Both the position numbers and the translations under genes were made by a program. This document shows, one piece after another, positions 27,114 to 35,677 of a stretch of DNA of 64,000 nt. The notes under the pieces were generated by a model. The model did not search any database. It saw nothing but the letters and a program-made list of their open reading frames with translations, and was not told where the DNA came from. The stretch is taken from NCBI RefSeq assembly GCF_902859625.1, contig NZ_CADIJX010000016.1:37138-101137 (forward strand), in the 5' to 3' direction. Origin of the DNA: Achromobacter pestifer. GTDB taxonomy: Bacteria; Pseudomonadota; Gammaproteobacteria; Burkholderiales; Burkholderiaceae_B. Position 1 is the stretch's first letter. Each line of letters starts with the position of its first letter.

Positions 27114-28295
27114 ATGACCTCGCCTCTGGCCAATATCTATACCCGCCTGCCGGTTGCGTTCACGCACGGCCAGGGGGTCTGGTTGTGGGATGCCGACGGC
27201 CGGAAGTATCTGGATGCGCTGGCGGGCATTGGCGTTTCCTGCCTGGGCCATGCCCACCCGAAACTTGTCGCCGCCATCAGCGAACAGGCCGCGCGCGTCA
27301 TCCATACCTCGAATATCTATGAAGTGCCGCAGCAAACAGCGCTGGCGGCCCGCCTGACGGCCTTGTCCGGCATGCAGGAAGTCGCGTTCAACAACAGCGG
27401 CTCGGAAGCCAACGAAGCCGCGATCAAGCTGGCGCGCTACTACGCCTACCAGCGCGGCAACAAGCACGCTCACATCATCACCATGGACTCGTCCTGGCAT
27501 GGCCGCACATTGGCCACGCTGGCGGCCACGGGCAGCGACAAGGCCCGCAAGGGCTTCGAGCCCCTGCCGACGGGCTTCATCCAGGTGCCTTACAACAACA
27601 TCGACGCCGTGCGCGCCGCGGGCGACGCCGAACCTCGCACGACCGCCGTGCTGCTGGAAGTGTTGCAAGGCGAAGGCGGCATCCGCCCGTCCGACATCGC
27701 CTACCTGCAAGACGTGCGCCGCCTGTGCACGGAACGCGGCTGGCTGCTGATGATCGACGAAGTGCAGTCCGGCATCGGCCGCACCGGCAAGTGGTTCGCC
27801 CACCAATGGGCGGACATCAAACCAGACGTCATGACGCTGGCCAAGGGCCTGGCGGGCGGCGTGCCCATCGGCGCGATGCTGGCCGCCGGCCCCGCGGCCG
27901 GTGTCTTGACACCGGGCAGCCACGGCACGACCTTCGGCGGCGGCCCGCTGGTCTGCGCCGCCGGACTGGCGGTGCTGGACGCCCTGGAATCCGAGAATCT
28001 GCTGGACAATGCCCACACCGTGGGTACCTACCTGAAAGACACGTTTGCCAGCGCCTTGGCCGGCACCGCTGGCGTGACCGAGATCCGCGGCCGCGGCCTG
28101 ATGCTGGGCATTGAGCTTGCGCGCCCCTGCGGCGTGCTGGCCTTGCGCGCACTAGAGGCCGGCCTGCTCATCAACGTCACCCGCGACCGCGTCATCCGCA
28201 TGCTGCCGCCCCTGATCCTGAACAAACAAGAGGCGGACCAGATCGTCACCACCCTGGTTCCGCTGATCCAACAGTTCCTGGCCGAAAAACCATAA
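27114..28295 (+). CDS. argD: Acetylornithine aminotransferase
   Basis: 393 residues. PLP lysine K244 in TLAKGLAGGVPIGA, cofactor aspartate in LLMIDEVQSGIGRTG, and NSGSEANEAAIKLAR are class III aminotransferase hallmarks. It converts N-acetylglutamate semialdehyde to N-acetylornithine in arginine synthesis, and may also act as succinyldiaminopimelate aminotransferase. ATG 27114 follows a strong AGGAGG. It is followed 56 bases later by argF. Confidence 0.93.
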   Translation: MTSPLANIYTRLPVAFTHGQGVWLWDADGRKYLDALAGIGVSCLGHAHPKLVAAISEQAARVIHTSNIYEVPQQTALAARLTALSGMQEVAFNNSGSEANEAAIKLARYYAYQRGNKHAHIITMDSSWHGRTLATLAATGSDKARKGFEPLPTGFIQVPYNNIDAVRAAGDAEPRTTAVLLEVLQGEGGIRPSDIAYLQDVRRLCTERGWLLMIDEVQSGIGRTGKWFAHQWADIKPDVMTLAKGLAGGVPIGAMLAAGPAAGVLTPGSHGTTFGGGPLVCAAGLAVLDALESENLLDNAHTVGTYLKDTFASALAGTAGVTEIRGRGLMLGIELARPCGVLALRALEAGLLINVTRDRVIRMLPPLILNKQEADQIVTTLVPLIQQFLAEKP

Positions 28296-28351
28296 TCAAC
28301 GTCCCGCCCGGGCCACGAGCCTGGCCGGGCCCAATGACCTGCGACATCACC

Positions 28352-29293
28352 ATGACTCCTCCCACGACTCAAAACGGCCCGTTGCGGCATTTTCTTCAGT
28401 TCAAGGACTTCTCGTCCGCCGAGATCGCTTACGTGCTGGACCGCGCACGCATCATCAAGGAAAAGTTCAAGCGCTACGAACCCCACATGCCGCTGCACGA
28501 CCGCACGCTGGCGATGGTGTTTGAAAAGGCCAGCACACGCACCCGCGTGTCCTTCGAGGCCGGCATGTACCAAATGGGCGGTTCGGTCATCAACCTGACC
28601 TCCAACGACTCGCAGCTGGGCCGCTCCGAGCCCATCGAAGACACCGCGCGCGTCATTTCGCGCATGGTCGACATCGTCATGATCCGCACGTTCGAGCAGA
28701 CCCGCATCGAGCGCTTTGCCTCGCATTCGCGCGTGCCCGTCATCAACGGCCTGACCAACGAATTCCACCCCTGCCAGATCCTGGCGGACATCTTCACCTA
28801 CATCGAGCACCGCGGCCCCATCGCCGGCAAGACGGTGGCCTGGGTGGGTGACGCCAACAACATGGCCTACACGTGGCTGCATGCCGCGGAAATGCTGGGC
28901 TTCACGCTGCATGTGTCCACGCCGGCCGGTTACGAGCTTGAAGCCTCGCGCATCGGCACGCCGTCGCCGTCCGTGCTGCGCCAGTTCAAGGACCCAATGG
29001 AAGCGTGCAAGGGCGCGCACCTGGTCACGACCGACGTCTGGACCAGCATGGGCTACGAAGCCGAAAACGACGAACGCCGCGCCGCGTTCGCCGACTGGTG
29101 CGTGGATGCCGACATGATGGCCACGGCCGACACCGAAGCCGTCTTCATGCACTGCCTGCCCGCCCACCGTGGCGAGGAAGTCACTGGTGAAGTCATCGAT
29201 GGCCCGCAAAGCGTGGTCTGGGACGAAGCCGAAAACCGCCTGCACGTGCAGAAGGCGCTGATGGAATTCCTGCTGCTGGGCCAGATCAAGTAA
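28352..29293 (+). CDS. argF: Ornithine carbamoyltransferase
   Basis: 313 residues. Carbamoyl-phosphate site STRTR (61-65), FHPCQILAD, and ornithine site HCLPAHRGEEV near the C-terminus. It forms citrulline from ornithine. Start taken as MTPPTTQNGPLRHFLQF at 28352; an ATG at 28334 is possible and neither has a good ribosome site. Likely cotranscribed with argD; a strong terminator follows. Confidence 0.93.
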   Translation: MTPPTTQNGPLRHFLQFKDFSSAEIAYVLDRARIIKEKFKRYEPHMPLHDRTLAMVFEKASTRTRVSFEAGMYQMGGSVINLTSNDSQLGRSEPIEDTARVISRMVDIVMIRTFEQTRIERFASHSRVPVINGLTNEFHPCQILADIFTYIEHRGPIAGKTVAWVGDANNMAYTWLHAAEMLGFTLHVSTPAGYELEASRIGTPSPSVLRQFKDPMEACKGAHLVTTDVWTSMGYEAENDERRAAFADWCVDADMMATADTEAVFMHCLPAHRGEEVTGEVIDGPQSVVWDEAENRLHVQKALMEFLLLGQIK

Positions 29294-29314
29294 ATCTGTC
29301 CGGCAAAGGAAGAA

Positions 29315-29348
29315 GGGCCTGGGTATCGCAAGATGCCCAGGCCCTTTT
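29315..29348 (+). terminator. Terminator after argF
   Basis: Nine-base stem GGGCCTGGG / CCCAGGCCC (29315-29323, 29336-29344) with TTTT on plus; on minus the tail is TTCTTCC, so it may also serve the convergent hydrolase gene. Confidence 0.75.
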
Positions 29349-29363
29349 GCTTTGCACCGTCTC

Positions 29364-30215
29364 TTAGCGCAACGTGCGTTCCCAGGCGGCGATGGCATCC
29401 ACCACTGCCTGCGGCTTCTCGGGCACCAGCGCGTGCCCTGCCCCGCCGATCACCACGACGGATACGCGGCTGCCAAACTCGTCCTTGATTTCATTGCGCG
29501 TGGCGGGTGGCTTGAACAAGTCCAGATCCGCCTGCAAATCCAGCAATGGCTTGGCGCCGCCCGACCACCAATCGGACTGGCGCGTCGCCTTGCCCGCCAG
29601 CCGCTGGCTTTCACTGACCTCGGGATACCAGCCCCCCAGCCAGACACGCGCGTCATTGCCCGGCGCGAAGAACGCATACTGAATGGATTTCAGGCGTTCG
29701 GCGTCAGGCAGCGACAATTCGGCGCTGCGGTCCACGTGTTCGCTCAAGCCCTTGGGGTATTGCTTGGCCGCGGCCGCCACGATCACCACGCCCCGCACCA
29801 ACTCGGGATGATCCACGCCCGTCGTGCGTGCCACCCAATTGCCGAAGGCATGGCCCACCATCACCACGGGCTGGCGTGCCACGTTGCGGATCACGGCGGC
29901 CTGATCCTCGGCCAGATCGTGCAGCGTGATGCCCGACATCGGCCCCGTGCTGCCGCCGATGCCCCGGGGTTGCGGCCGCAACACCCGATAGCCAGCCTGC
30001 GCGAAGCGTTCGGCCAGGTCGTCAAAGTCGTCCGCGCCGCGCCCGCGTGAAGGCAGCAGCACCAGCACCGGCCCCTGCCCTTGTTCCAGCACTTCAATGC
30101 TGGCGCCGTTACCCACCAGCACATTCACCCGTTTGGGCGCATCGGCCAGTGCCGGCGACGCCGCCGCGATGGCGCACGTGAACACCAGGCCGGTCAGCAG
30201 TTGCTTCATCATCAT
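29364..30215 (-). CDS. Exported alpha/beta-hydrolase-fold protein with Ala at the nucleophile elbow
   Basis: 283 residues. Signal peptide MMMKQLLTGLVFTCAIAAASPALA. An alpha/beta hydrolase core follows: PVLVLLPSRGRGADDF, RPQPRGIGGSTGPMSG, and the nucleophile elbow VVMVGHAFGNWVARTTG (121-125 GHAFG), where the usual Ser is A123. A late His is present (GGAGHALVPEKP). Last gene of the LysR-linked minus-strand cluster. It may be a non-hydrolytic binding protein or use another mechanism; substrate unknown. Confidence 0.82.
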   Translation of the reverse strand: MMMKQLLTGLVFTCAIAAASPALADAPKRVNVLVGNGASIEVLEQGQGPVLVLLPSRGRGADDFDDLAERFAQAGYRVLRPQPRGIGGSTGPMSGITLHDLAEDQAAVIRNVARQPVVMVGHAFGNWVARTTGVDHPELVRGVVIVAAAAKQYPKGLSEHVDRSAELSLPDAERLKSIQYAFFAPGNDARVWLGGWYPEVSESQRLAGKATRQSDWWSGGAKPLLDLQADLDLFKPPATRNEIKDEFGSRVSVVVIGGAGHALVPEKPQAVVDAIAAWERTLR

Positions 30216-30248
30216 GTCTCCTCCGTTCGGGTCTGTCGCCCGAGGGTT

Positions 30249-30824
30249 TTATAGGATCTTCTTGAACATCGTCCGGCGCGTATTGCGGAACGACGGCCGC
30301 ACACGGCTGCTCCAGTCGGTCGCGCGCACCGCCAGCCACGGCGGGCTGCCGAAGGTTTCGCGGGTGTGCAGGTCGTAGCAGGCCAGATAGCGCGGCGCCT
30401 GATCGCGGCATTCGTATCGCATCGCGCGCACCGTTCCCGGCACCGAGGCCAGGCCCGGCAGATGTTCCTGGTCGTACCAGGCGTTCAGATCCGCCTCGGC
30501 CTCGGGCAGCACATCGGTTTCAACGATGTAGTGCCACGGCGCGCTCTGCCCTGCCGAAGCGCCAGGCAAATCCAGGGTCTGGTGCAGCACCCGCGCCTGC
30601 GCGCCGGGGAACAGCTCTGCCAGACGCGCCTGGATCTCGGGCAGCGCGTCGGGGGCTCCGCGCAGATATACGTAGGTGTCTGCGCTTTCCACGGCGTCTT
30701 CCACCGTCGCAAAGGCGGTGACCTCCACGCCCTTCAACCCCTGCGTCAAACGCCGGGCCATGTCCGCCGCGCGCGCCTCATCAAAACGTTCGCCCAGCGC
30801 CACTAGCAATATGGTTTCCTGCAT
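30249..30824 (-). CDS. Conserved hypothetical protein, probable dimeric alpha/beta-barrel (EthD-like)
   Basis: 191 residues, no signal or membrane segment. The second half contains DLNAWYDQEHLPGLASVPGT, a signature of dimeric ferredoxin-like barrels (EthD and related). The first half resembles a diverged second ferredoxin-like domain. It sits between the carboxymuconolactone-decarboxylase-like gene (12 bases) and the hydrolase, so a role in the same catabolic route is likely; no reaction can be assigned. Confidence 0.6.
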   Translation of the reverse strand: MQETILLVALGERFDEARAADMARRLTQGLKGVEVTAFATVEDAVESADTYVYLRGAPDALPEIQARLAELFPGAQARVLHQTLDLPGASAGQSAPWHYIVETDVLPEAEADLNAWYDQEHLPGLASVPGTVRAMRYECRDQAPRYLACYDLHTRETFGSPPWLAVRATDWSSRVRPSFRNTRRTMFKKIL

Positions 30825-30836
30825 GGCCTTCTCCTT

Positions 30837-31367
30837 TCAATGCCCGACGCGCAATGCCACCAGGAAGCGCGACACCATGTTGTACGCCCCCACGGTCGCA
30901 GCCAGTTCAACCAGTTGCGTATCGTCGTAGCGTGCGCGCACGGGCGCAAACACCGCGTCCGGCACCTCAATATCGCGCGTCATCGCGTCGGTCAACGCCA
31001 ACACGTCGGCTTCGCCAGGCGCCAGCCCCGGCACCGCGTCCGGCGCGGGGTTGCTGCGCAAGGCATCGATCACCGCCTGCGGCATGCCGCCCGCCAGCGC
31101 ATGCGGCACATGCGCGTCGAACTCGTAGGGTGCATTGTTCAGGGTCGCCACGCGCAGGATGATCAGTTCGCGCAAGCGTGGCGCAAGCGATGTCTTCTGG
31201 CGGATGGCGGTCAGCATGGCTTCCCAGCCTTCCACCACGGCAGGGCTGTTCAGCAGCACCTGGTACAGCGGAGAAATCCGCCCCCGCGCGGCGGCGATGC
31301 GGGCCTCCAATACGGCCAATTCCTGGCGAGTGCCCGGTACGACAGGCGCGATTCGGCTTGCGCTCAT
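30837..31367 (-). CDS. Carboxymuconolactone decarboxylase (AhpD-like) family protein
   Basis: 176 residues, helical. LRELIILRVATLNNAPYEFDAHVPHALAGGMPQAVIDAL is the CMD core, lacking the CxxC of peroxidase-type AhpD, so a decarboxylase or lyase role is more plausible than peroxide reduction. ATG 31367 comes 2 bases after the Bug receptor stop. Confidence 0.8.
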   Translation of the reverse strand: MSASRIAPVVPGTRQELAVLEARIAAARGRISPLYQVLLNSPAVVEGWEAMLTAIRQKTSLAPRLRELIILRVATLNNAPYEFDAHVPHALAGGMPQAVIDALRSNPAPDAVPGLAPGEADVLALTDAMTRDIEVPDAVFAPVRARYDDTQLVELAATVGAYNMVSRFLVALRVGH

Positions 31368-31369
31368 GT

Positions 31370-32323
31370 TTACTCCGGGCGGATGTTCTTGCGCTGGATC
31401 AGCGCGGTCCACTTCTCGCGATCCGACGCGATCAAGGCAGCCAGTTCCTGGGACGAGCTGGGTGCCGCTTGCGCACCGAACTTCTCAAGCTTGGCGCGCA
31501 CGGCTTCATTGCCCAAGGCGGCGCGCACCGCCTGGTTCAACTTATCGACCGTGGCGGCAGGCGTCGACGAAGGCGCCACGATGCCGTACCAATTGTTCGA
31601 TTCCACGCCGGCGATGCCCTGCTCGGCCAGCGTTTTCACGTCAGGCAGCAGCGGATGGCGAGTGGGCGCGGCAATGCCCAAGGGCTTCAGCTTGCCGCCC
31701 TGGATATGGCCGATCAGGCCCGGCACGTCACCGAAGAAACCGGCCACCTGATTGCCCATCACGTCGTTGATGACGGGCGCCGCGCCCTTGTATGGCACAT
31801 GCAGCACGTTGGCCTTGCTGGCGTCGGCAAACATTTCCATCGTCAGGTGAGGAATGCTGCCGATCCCCGACGAGCCGATCGCCACCGACTGCGACGCCGC
31901 TTGCGACTTCTTGACGAAATCAGCCGCGTCAGTCGCCGGATTGGACGGATTCACCACGAATACCGTGGCGTTGTTCACGACCCGGGAGACCGGCGCAAAA
32001 TCGCGCACGGGATCGTACGGCAAGTCCTTGTACAGCGCAGGGCTGATCGCCACCGCTCCCACGCTGGTCAGGAACAACACCGAGCCATCGCCCGGTGCCT
32101 TGGCCACATACGCCGCGGCGATGTTGCCGTTGGCGCCCGCCTTGTTCTCGACGATGACCTGCTGCTTCAGCTCTTTGCCCAGTTGTTCGGCCAACACGCG
32201 GCCGACCAGATCCACCGGGCCTCCGGGCGGGAAAGCGATGATCAGACGAACGGGGCCGTCGGCGTGCGCCGCGCCCGCCACGGCCAGGCCTAGCAGCGTG
32301 ACCGAGAGTAATTTCTTGAACAT
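31370..32323 (-). CDS. Bug-family (TctC-like) extracytoplasmic solute receptor
   Basis: 317 residues. Signal peptide ending AGAAHA, then VRLIIAFPPGGPVDLVGRVLAEQL, VENKAGANGNIAAAYVAKA and LHVPYKGAAPVINDVMGNQV, all typical of Bordetella uptake-gene receptors that bind carboxylates. No tctA/tctB-type permease genes are adjacent, as is common for Bug proteins. Likely ligand is an aromatic acid or lactone handled by the neighbouring enzymes (inference). Confidence 0.88.
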   Translation of the reverse strand: MFKKLLSVTLLGLAVAGAAHADGPVRLIIAFPPGGPVDLVGRVLAEQLGKELKQQVIVENKAGANGNIAAAYVAKAPGDGSVLFLTSVGAVAISPALYKDLPYDPVRDFAPVSRVVNNATVFVVNPSNPATDAADFVKKSQAASQSVAIGSSGIGSIPHLTMEMFADASKANVLHVPYKGAAPVINDVMGNQVAGFFGDVPGLIGHIQGGKLKPLGIAAPTRHPLLPDVKTLAEQGIAGVESNNWYGIVAPSSTPAATVDKLNQAVRAALGNEAVRAKLEKFGAQAAPSSSQELAALIASDREKWTALIQRKNIRPE

Positions 32324-32365
32324 GGTGTCTCCTCGTTGAATTGAATATTTTTCTGGTTGAGCCGA

Positions 32366-33283
32366 CTACAAGAATCCGTAGAGCCGTGCCGGGTTGTCCA
32401 CCAGCACGCGCTGGCGCAGCCCGGCGTCCGGGCACGCTTCAAAGAACGTGTCCACCAATTCGCCATCGTCGGGCATGTCGCCCGCCACATTCGGATGCGG
32501 CCAGTCAGTGCCCCACAAGGTCCTGTCCGGCATGGCCTCGGCCAACGCGCGGACAAAGGGGATACCTTCGGCAAACGGACGCTGGCCGGACGCGATGCGG
32601 TCGATGCCCGACACTTTGACCCACGCCTGCGGCACATCGGCCAGGCTCAGCAAGGCGCGCATCGCGGGCGACTCCAGCCCATCCGCGGCCTTCAGCCTGC
32701 CCATGTGGTCCACGACGAATGGCACCGGCAGCGCACGCAGGCGCGGCAACAGCTGGGGCAGCATCGCGCCATCCAGATGCAGGCACACGTGCCAGCCCAG
32801 CGGCGCGATCAGGGAGATAACGCGGTCGAACACGGCGGGGGCCGGCGCACCGCCCAGGTGCGGCACGAAATTGAACCGTGCGGCGCGCACGCCGCCGTTA
32901 TGCAGTTGCTTGACGCCCGCCGCCGTGGCATCCGCCCCCAGCAGCGCCACGCCTCGATAACGGCCGCCGCTTTGGGCCAGGGCGTCCAGCAAGGCGCTGT
33001 GGTCCGAGCCATGGCAATTGGCCTGCACCACCACCGCGCGCTCCACCCCCAGGTGCGCATGCAAGGCCGCCATCTTCGCGTAAGGCGCATCGGGCGGCGT
33101 ATAGGAGCGGCCTTCGGCGTAGGCAAACACATCGCCGGGTCCGAAGACGTGGCAATGCGTATCGCAAGCGCCGGCGGGCAGCACATGACGAGGGCGGGAC
33201 GGAGACGCAAGCGGGGGACGGCAATCGGGCACGGGCGGATTCCAGCGGTGAAAGCAACATCGTCCCGGATTGCAGGCTGCCAA
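32366..33283 (-). CDS. Amidohydrolase-family lactonase, 2-pyrone-4,6-dicarboxylate hydrolase (LigI)-like
   Basis: About 305 residues. GACDTHCHVFGPGDVF (HxH), YTPPDAPYAKMAALHAHLG, VQANCHGSDHSALLDAL, VPFVVDHMGRL and LWGTDWPHPN fit the PDC-lactonase branch, which opens pyrone dicarboxylate in protocatechuate or gallate 4,5-cleavage. The rest of that pathway is absent here, so the substrate may differ. Start is uncertain: the frame opens at TTG 33283 and GTG 33232 is also possible; no good ATG exists before the conserved region. Confidence 0.75.
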   Translation of the reverse strand: MAACNPGRCCFHRWNPPVPDCRPPLASPSRPRHVLPAGACDTHCHVFGPGDVFAYAEGRSYTPPDAPYAKMAALHAHLGVERAVVVQANCHGSDHSALLDALAQSGGRYRGVALLGADATAAGVKQLHNGGVRAARFNFVPHLGGAPAPAVFDRVISLIAPLGWHVCLHLDGAMLPQLLPRLRALPVPFVVDHMGRLKAADGLESPAMRALLSLADVPQAWVKVSGIDRIASGQRPFAEGIPFVRALAEAMPDRTLWGTDWPHPNVAGDMPDDGELVDTFFEACPDAGLRQRVLVDNPARLYGFL

Positions 33284-33291
33284 ACAATGCT

Positions 33292-33311
33292 ATATCTTTG
33301 ATTTCAGATAT
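33292..33311. promoter_or_regulatory. Palindrome in the lactonase/LysR divergent spacer
   Basis: ATATCT-N8-AGATAT, a 20-base dyad, 19 bases upstream of the lysR start and beside the lactonase start. Candidate binding site for the divergent LysR regulator. Confidence 0.5.
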
Positions 33312-33329
33312 GCATAAATTAAATATCCC

Positions 33330-34238
33330 ATGGATCTGAAGCAGATTGAGTACTTCGTCAGGGTCGCGGAGCGGCGCAGTTTTTCACGCGCCGCCGAGAT
33401 GCTGGACGTGGCGCAGCCCACGCTCAGCCGGCAAGTGCGTCTGCTGGAACTGGAACTGGGCCAGCATCTGCTGTATCGCAACGGCCGGGGAGCCGAGCCC
33501 ACGGAAGCCGGTTTGCGCTTCCTGGAGCACGCGCGCGCCCTGCTGACTCTGGCCGAACGCGCCAAGGAAGACTTGCAGACCTTGCGTGAAACCCCAACCG
33601 GCAAGGTCGTGGTGGGCCTGCCCCCGCGCATCGCCCGCGTGCTGACGCCCCCATTGGTGCAAGCGTTCCGCAAGAGCTTCCCCGATGCATCGATCGCCGT
33701 GGCGGAAGGCCTGAGCGCCCAGGTCCGCGAATGGTTGCTGGCCGGCCGGGTGGATCTGGCGCTGCTCTACGACCCTGCCCCTTCTCCGCAATTGGCCTAT
33801 GAATCACTATTCCGGGAAGACCTGGTGCTGGCCGCCGCAGCCGGCCACCAGCCGCCCCTGCCGGCCCGCGTCACTGTGGCACGCTTGGGCGACTACCCCC
33901 TGGTGCTGCCCAGCTTGCCCAACGCCATCCGAACCCTGGTGGAAAGCGTCTGCCGCGCACAGGGCGTGCGCCTGAAAGTGGCCGCCGAGGTGGATGCCGT
34001 ACAGACCATTGTGGAACTGGCCGCGCAAGGCGATGCCTACGCCATCCTGCCGCGTTCCGCCGCCCGGGGGCCCGCCGCCGAACACCCACTGTCGCTCTGC
34101 GACATCGGCTCGCCCAGGATCACCAACAACCTGGTGCTGGCCAGCGCCCGCCACCGCCCGGCCACCCGCTTGGCCACGGCCACCGGCCAGTTGATTCGCC
34201 AACTGGAACTGGGCGAATTGTTCGCGCCGACGGCTTAG
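33330..34238 (+). CDS. LysR-family transcriptional regulator
   Basis: 302 residues. Winged HTH at 1-60 (MDLKQIEYFVRVAERRSFSR, AEMLDVAQPTLSRQVRLLE), effector domain about 90-295 (GKVVVGLPPRIARVLTPPLVQAF). Divergent from the lactonase-Bug-CMD cluster, the usual geometry for an activator of a catabolic operon. Its stop overlaps the stop of the convergent kinase gene by a few bases. Confidence 0.9.
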   Translation: MDLKQIEYFVRVAERRSFSRAAEMLDVAQPTLSRQVRLLELELGQHLLYRNGRGAEPTEAGLRFLEHARALLTLAERAKEDLQTLRETPTGKVVVGLPPRIARVLTPPLVQAFRKSFPDASIAVAEGLSAQVREWLLAGRVDLALLYDPAPSPQLAYESLFREDLVLAAAAGHQPPLPARVTVARLGDYPLVLPSLPNAIRTLVESVCRAQGVRLKVAAEVDAVQTIVELAAQGDAYAILPRSAARGPAAEHPLSLCDIGSPRITNNLVLASARHRPATRLATATGQLIRQLELGELFAPTA

Positions 34239-35677
34239 GTCTGTCCTGCCCGGCGCGAAGGCCGCGCGTCCACGCTGAAGGCGATGCGCGTCGTCCCGCC
34301 CTCGCTGCTGGCGGACACCCCGCCGCCGTGCATGGCGGCCACGGCCTTCACGATGGCCAGCCCCAAACCGTGGCTGTGTTCCAACCCGTCACCGCGCCGC
34401 GCCGCGTCCACGCGATAGAAACGCTGGAACAGATGCGGCAGATGCTCCGGCGCGATAGGCGGCCCGGCGTTGCTGACGGCCACCTCCAGCATCTCGCCTT
34501 GCCGCTGAATGGCGACCGAGATCTCCGCCCCTGGCGCGGAATACTGAATCGCATTCTGTAGCAGGTTGGTCACGGCACGCCGGAACAAGGCCGTGTCGAT
34601 CAGCGCACTGGCCTGGCGGTCGCCATCGATGCGCACCCGCATGCCTGCCTCGTCCAGCAGGAACTCGAAGAATTCGGCCGTCTTGCCGACTTCGTCCGCC
34701 AACACGGCGTGTATCCGTCCGGTGGCGGCCTCGCCCTGGTCGGCGCGCGCCAAGAACAGCATGTCGTTGATCATGGCCCGCAAGCGGTCCAGCTCTTCCA
34801 GGTTGGATTGCAGCACCTCTTGCAAGTCGTCCGAACTGCGGCGACGCGACAAGGCCACCTGGGTCTGTCCGATCAGATTGGTCACTGGCGTGCGCAACTC
34901 GTGCGCCACATCGGCATTGAAGGCTTCAAGCTGGTTGTAGGCCCCTTCCAACCGGGCCAGCGCGCCGTTGAACGACGTGGCCAGGTCTTCCAGTTCCACC
35001 GGCAGCTCGGCCATGCTCAAGCGCTGCGACAAGGCGCTGGGCCGCAAGGCGCGCGCCTCGGCCGACAGACGGTTCAACGGCCGCAGGCCCACCCGCGTCA
35101 CCCAGAATCCCAGCAATGCCACCAGCAGGATGGCCGTCAACGACAAGCCCGCCATTGCCCACAGGAGATAGCGCAACGTGTGTGCGTAGGGCGCCGAATC
35201 CATGCCGACGATCAGGCGCACCTGCGGCCGGGCCTGACTCGCATCGACGGTCAGGGTCAAGGTGCGCAACACGTCCTCGCGATCCGGCAAGGTGATCTTG
35301 CCGAAGCCGTCGCGGGAGCGCTCCAGGCTGCTGATATCGGCCAGCCCCTTGCCGTACTCATAAGCGGGGTCATCCGACAACACCCAGAAACGCAGGCTGC
35401 CATCGGCCGGCGTCAACGTATCCAGCTTGGTCTTGAAACGGCCCCAGCGCTCGGCGTCGACGCTGCGGGTCAGGGAATAGCTGACTTCCTGCGCCGTGGT
35501 GCGCAGCGCATCTTGCTGAATGCGGTCAAGCTGGCGCTCCAGCACCCCGTACAACGCCACCCCCGTCAGGGCAAAGGTTGCGGCCGCCGCCACCGCGTAC
35601 AAGACCACCAACCGGGATTTCAGCGAGAACTTCAACGAGGATCTCACCGGGACGCCCTCATTCCACGGCGCCGTCAT
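34235..35677 (-). CDS. Sensor histidine kinase, CusS/heavy-metal family
   Basis: About 480 residues. Two membrane helices (about 23-45 and 172-195) flank a periplasmic sensor domain, followed by HAMP, H-box FNADVAHELRTPVTN (H259) and the ATPase domain (NLLQNAIQYS, HGLGLAIVKAVAAMHGG). Probably phosphorylates the regulator encoded just upstream (20-base overlap). GTG 35647 is a shorter alternative start. It is at the end of the RND pump operon and likely senses the pump's inducer or envelope stress. Confidence 0.85.
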   Translation of the reverse strand: MTAPWNEGVPVRSSLKFSLKSRLVVLYAVAAAATFALTGVALYGVLERQLDRIQQDALRTTAQEVSYSLTRSVDAERWGRFKTKLDTLTPADGSLRFWVLSDDPAYEYGKGLADISSLERSRDGFGKITLPDREDVLRTLTLTVDASQARPQVRLIVGMDSAPYAHTLRYLLWAMAGLSLTAILLVALLGFWVTRVGLRPLNRLSAEARALRPSALSQRLSMAELPVELEDLATSFNGALARLEGAYNQLEAFNADVAHELRTPVTNLIGQTQVALSRRRSSDDLQEVLQSNLEELDRLRAMINDMLFLARADQGEAATGRIHAVLADEVGKTAEFFEFLLDEAGMRVRIDGDRQASALIDTALFRRAVTNLLQNAIQYSAPGAEISVAIQRQGEMLEVAVSNAGPPIAPEHLPHLFQRFYRVDAARRGDGLEHSHGLGLAIVKAVAAMHGGGVSASSEGGTTRIAFSVDARPSRRAGQT

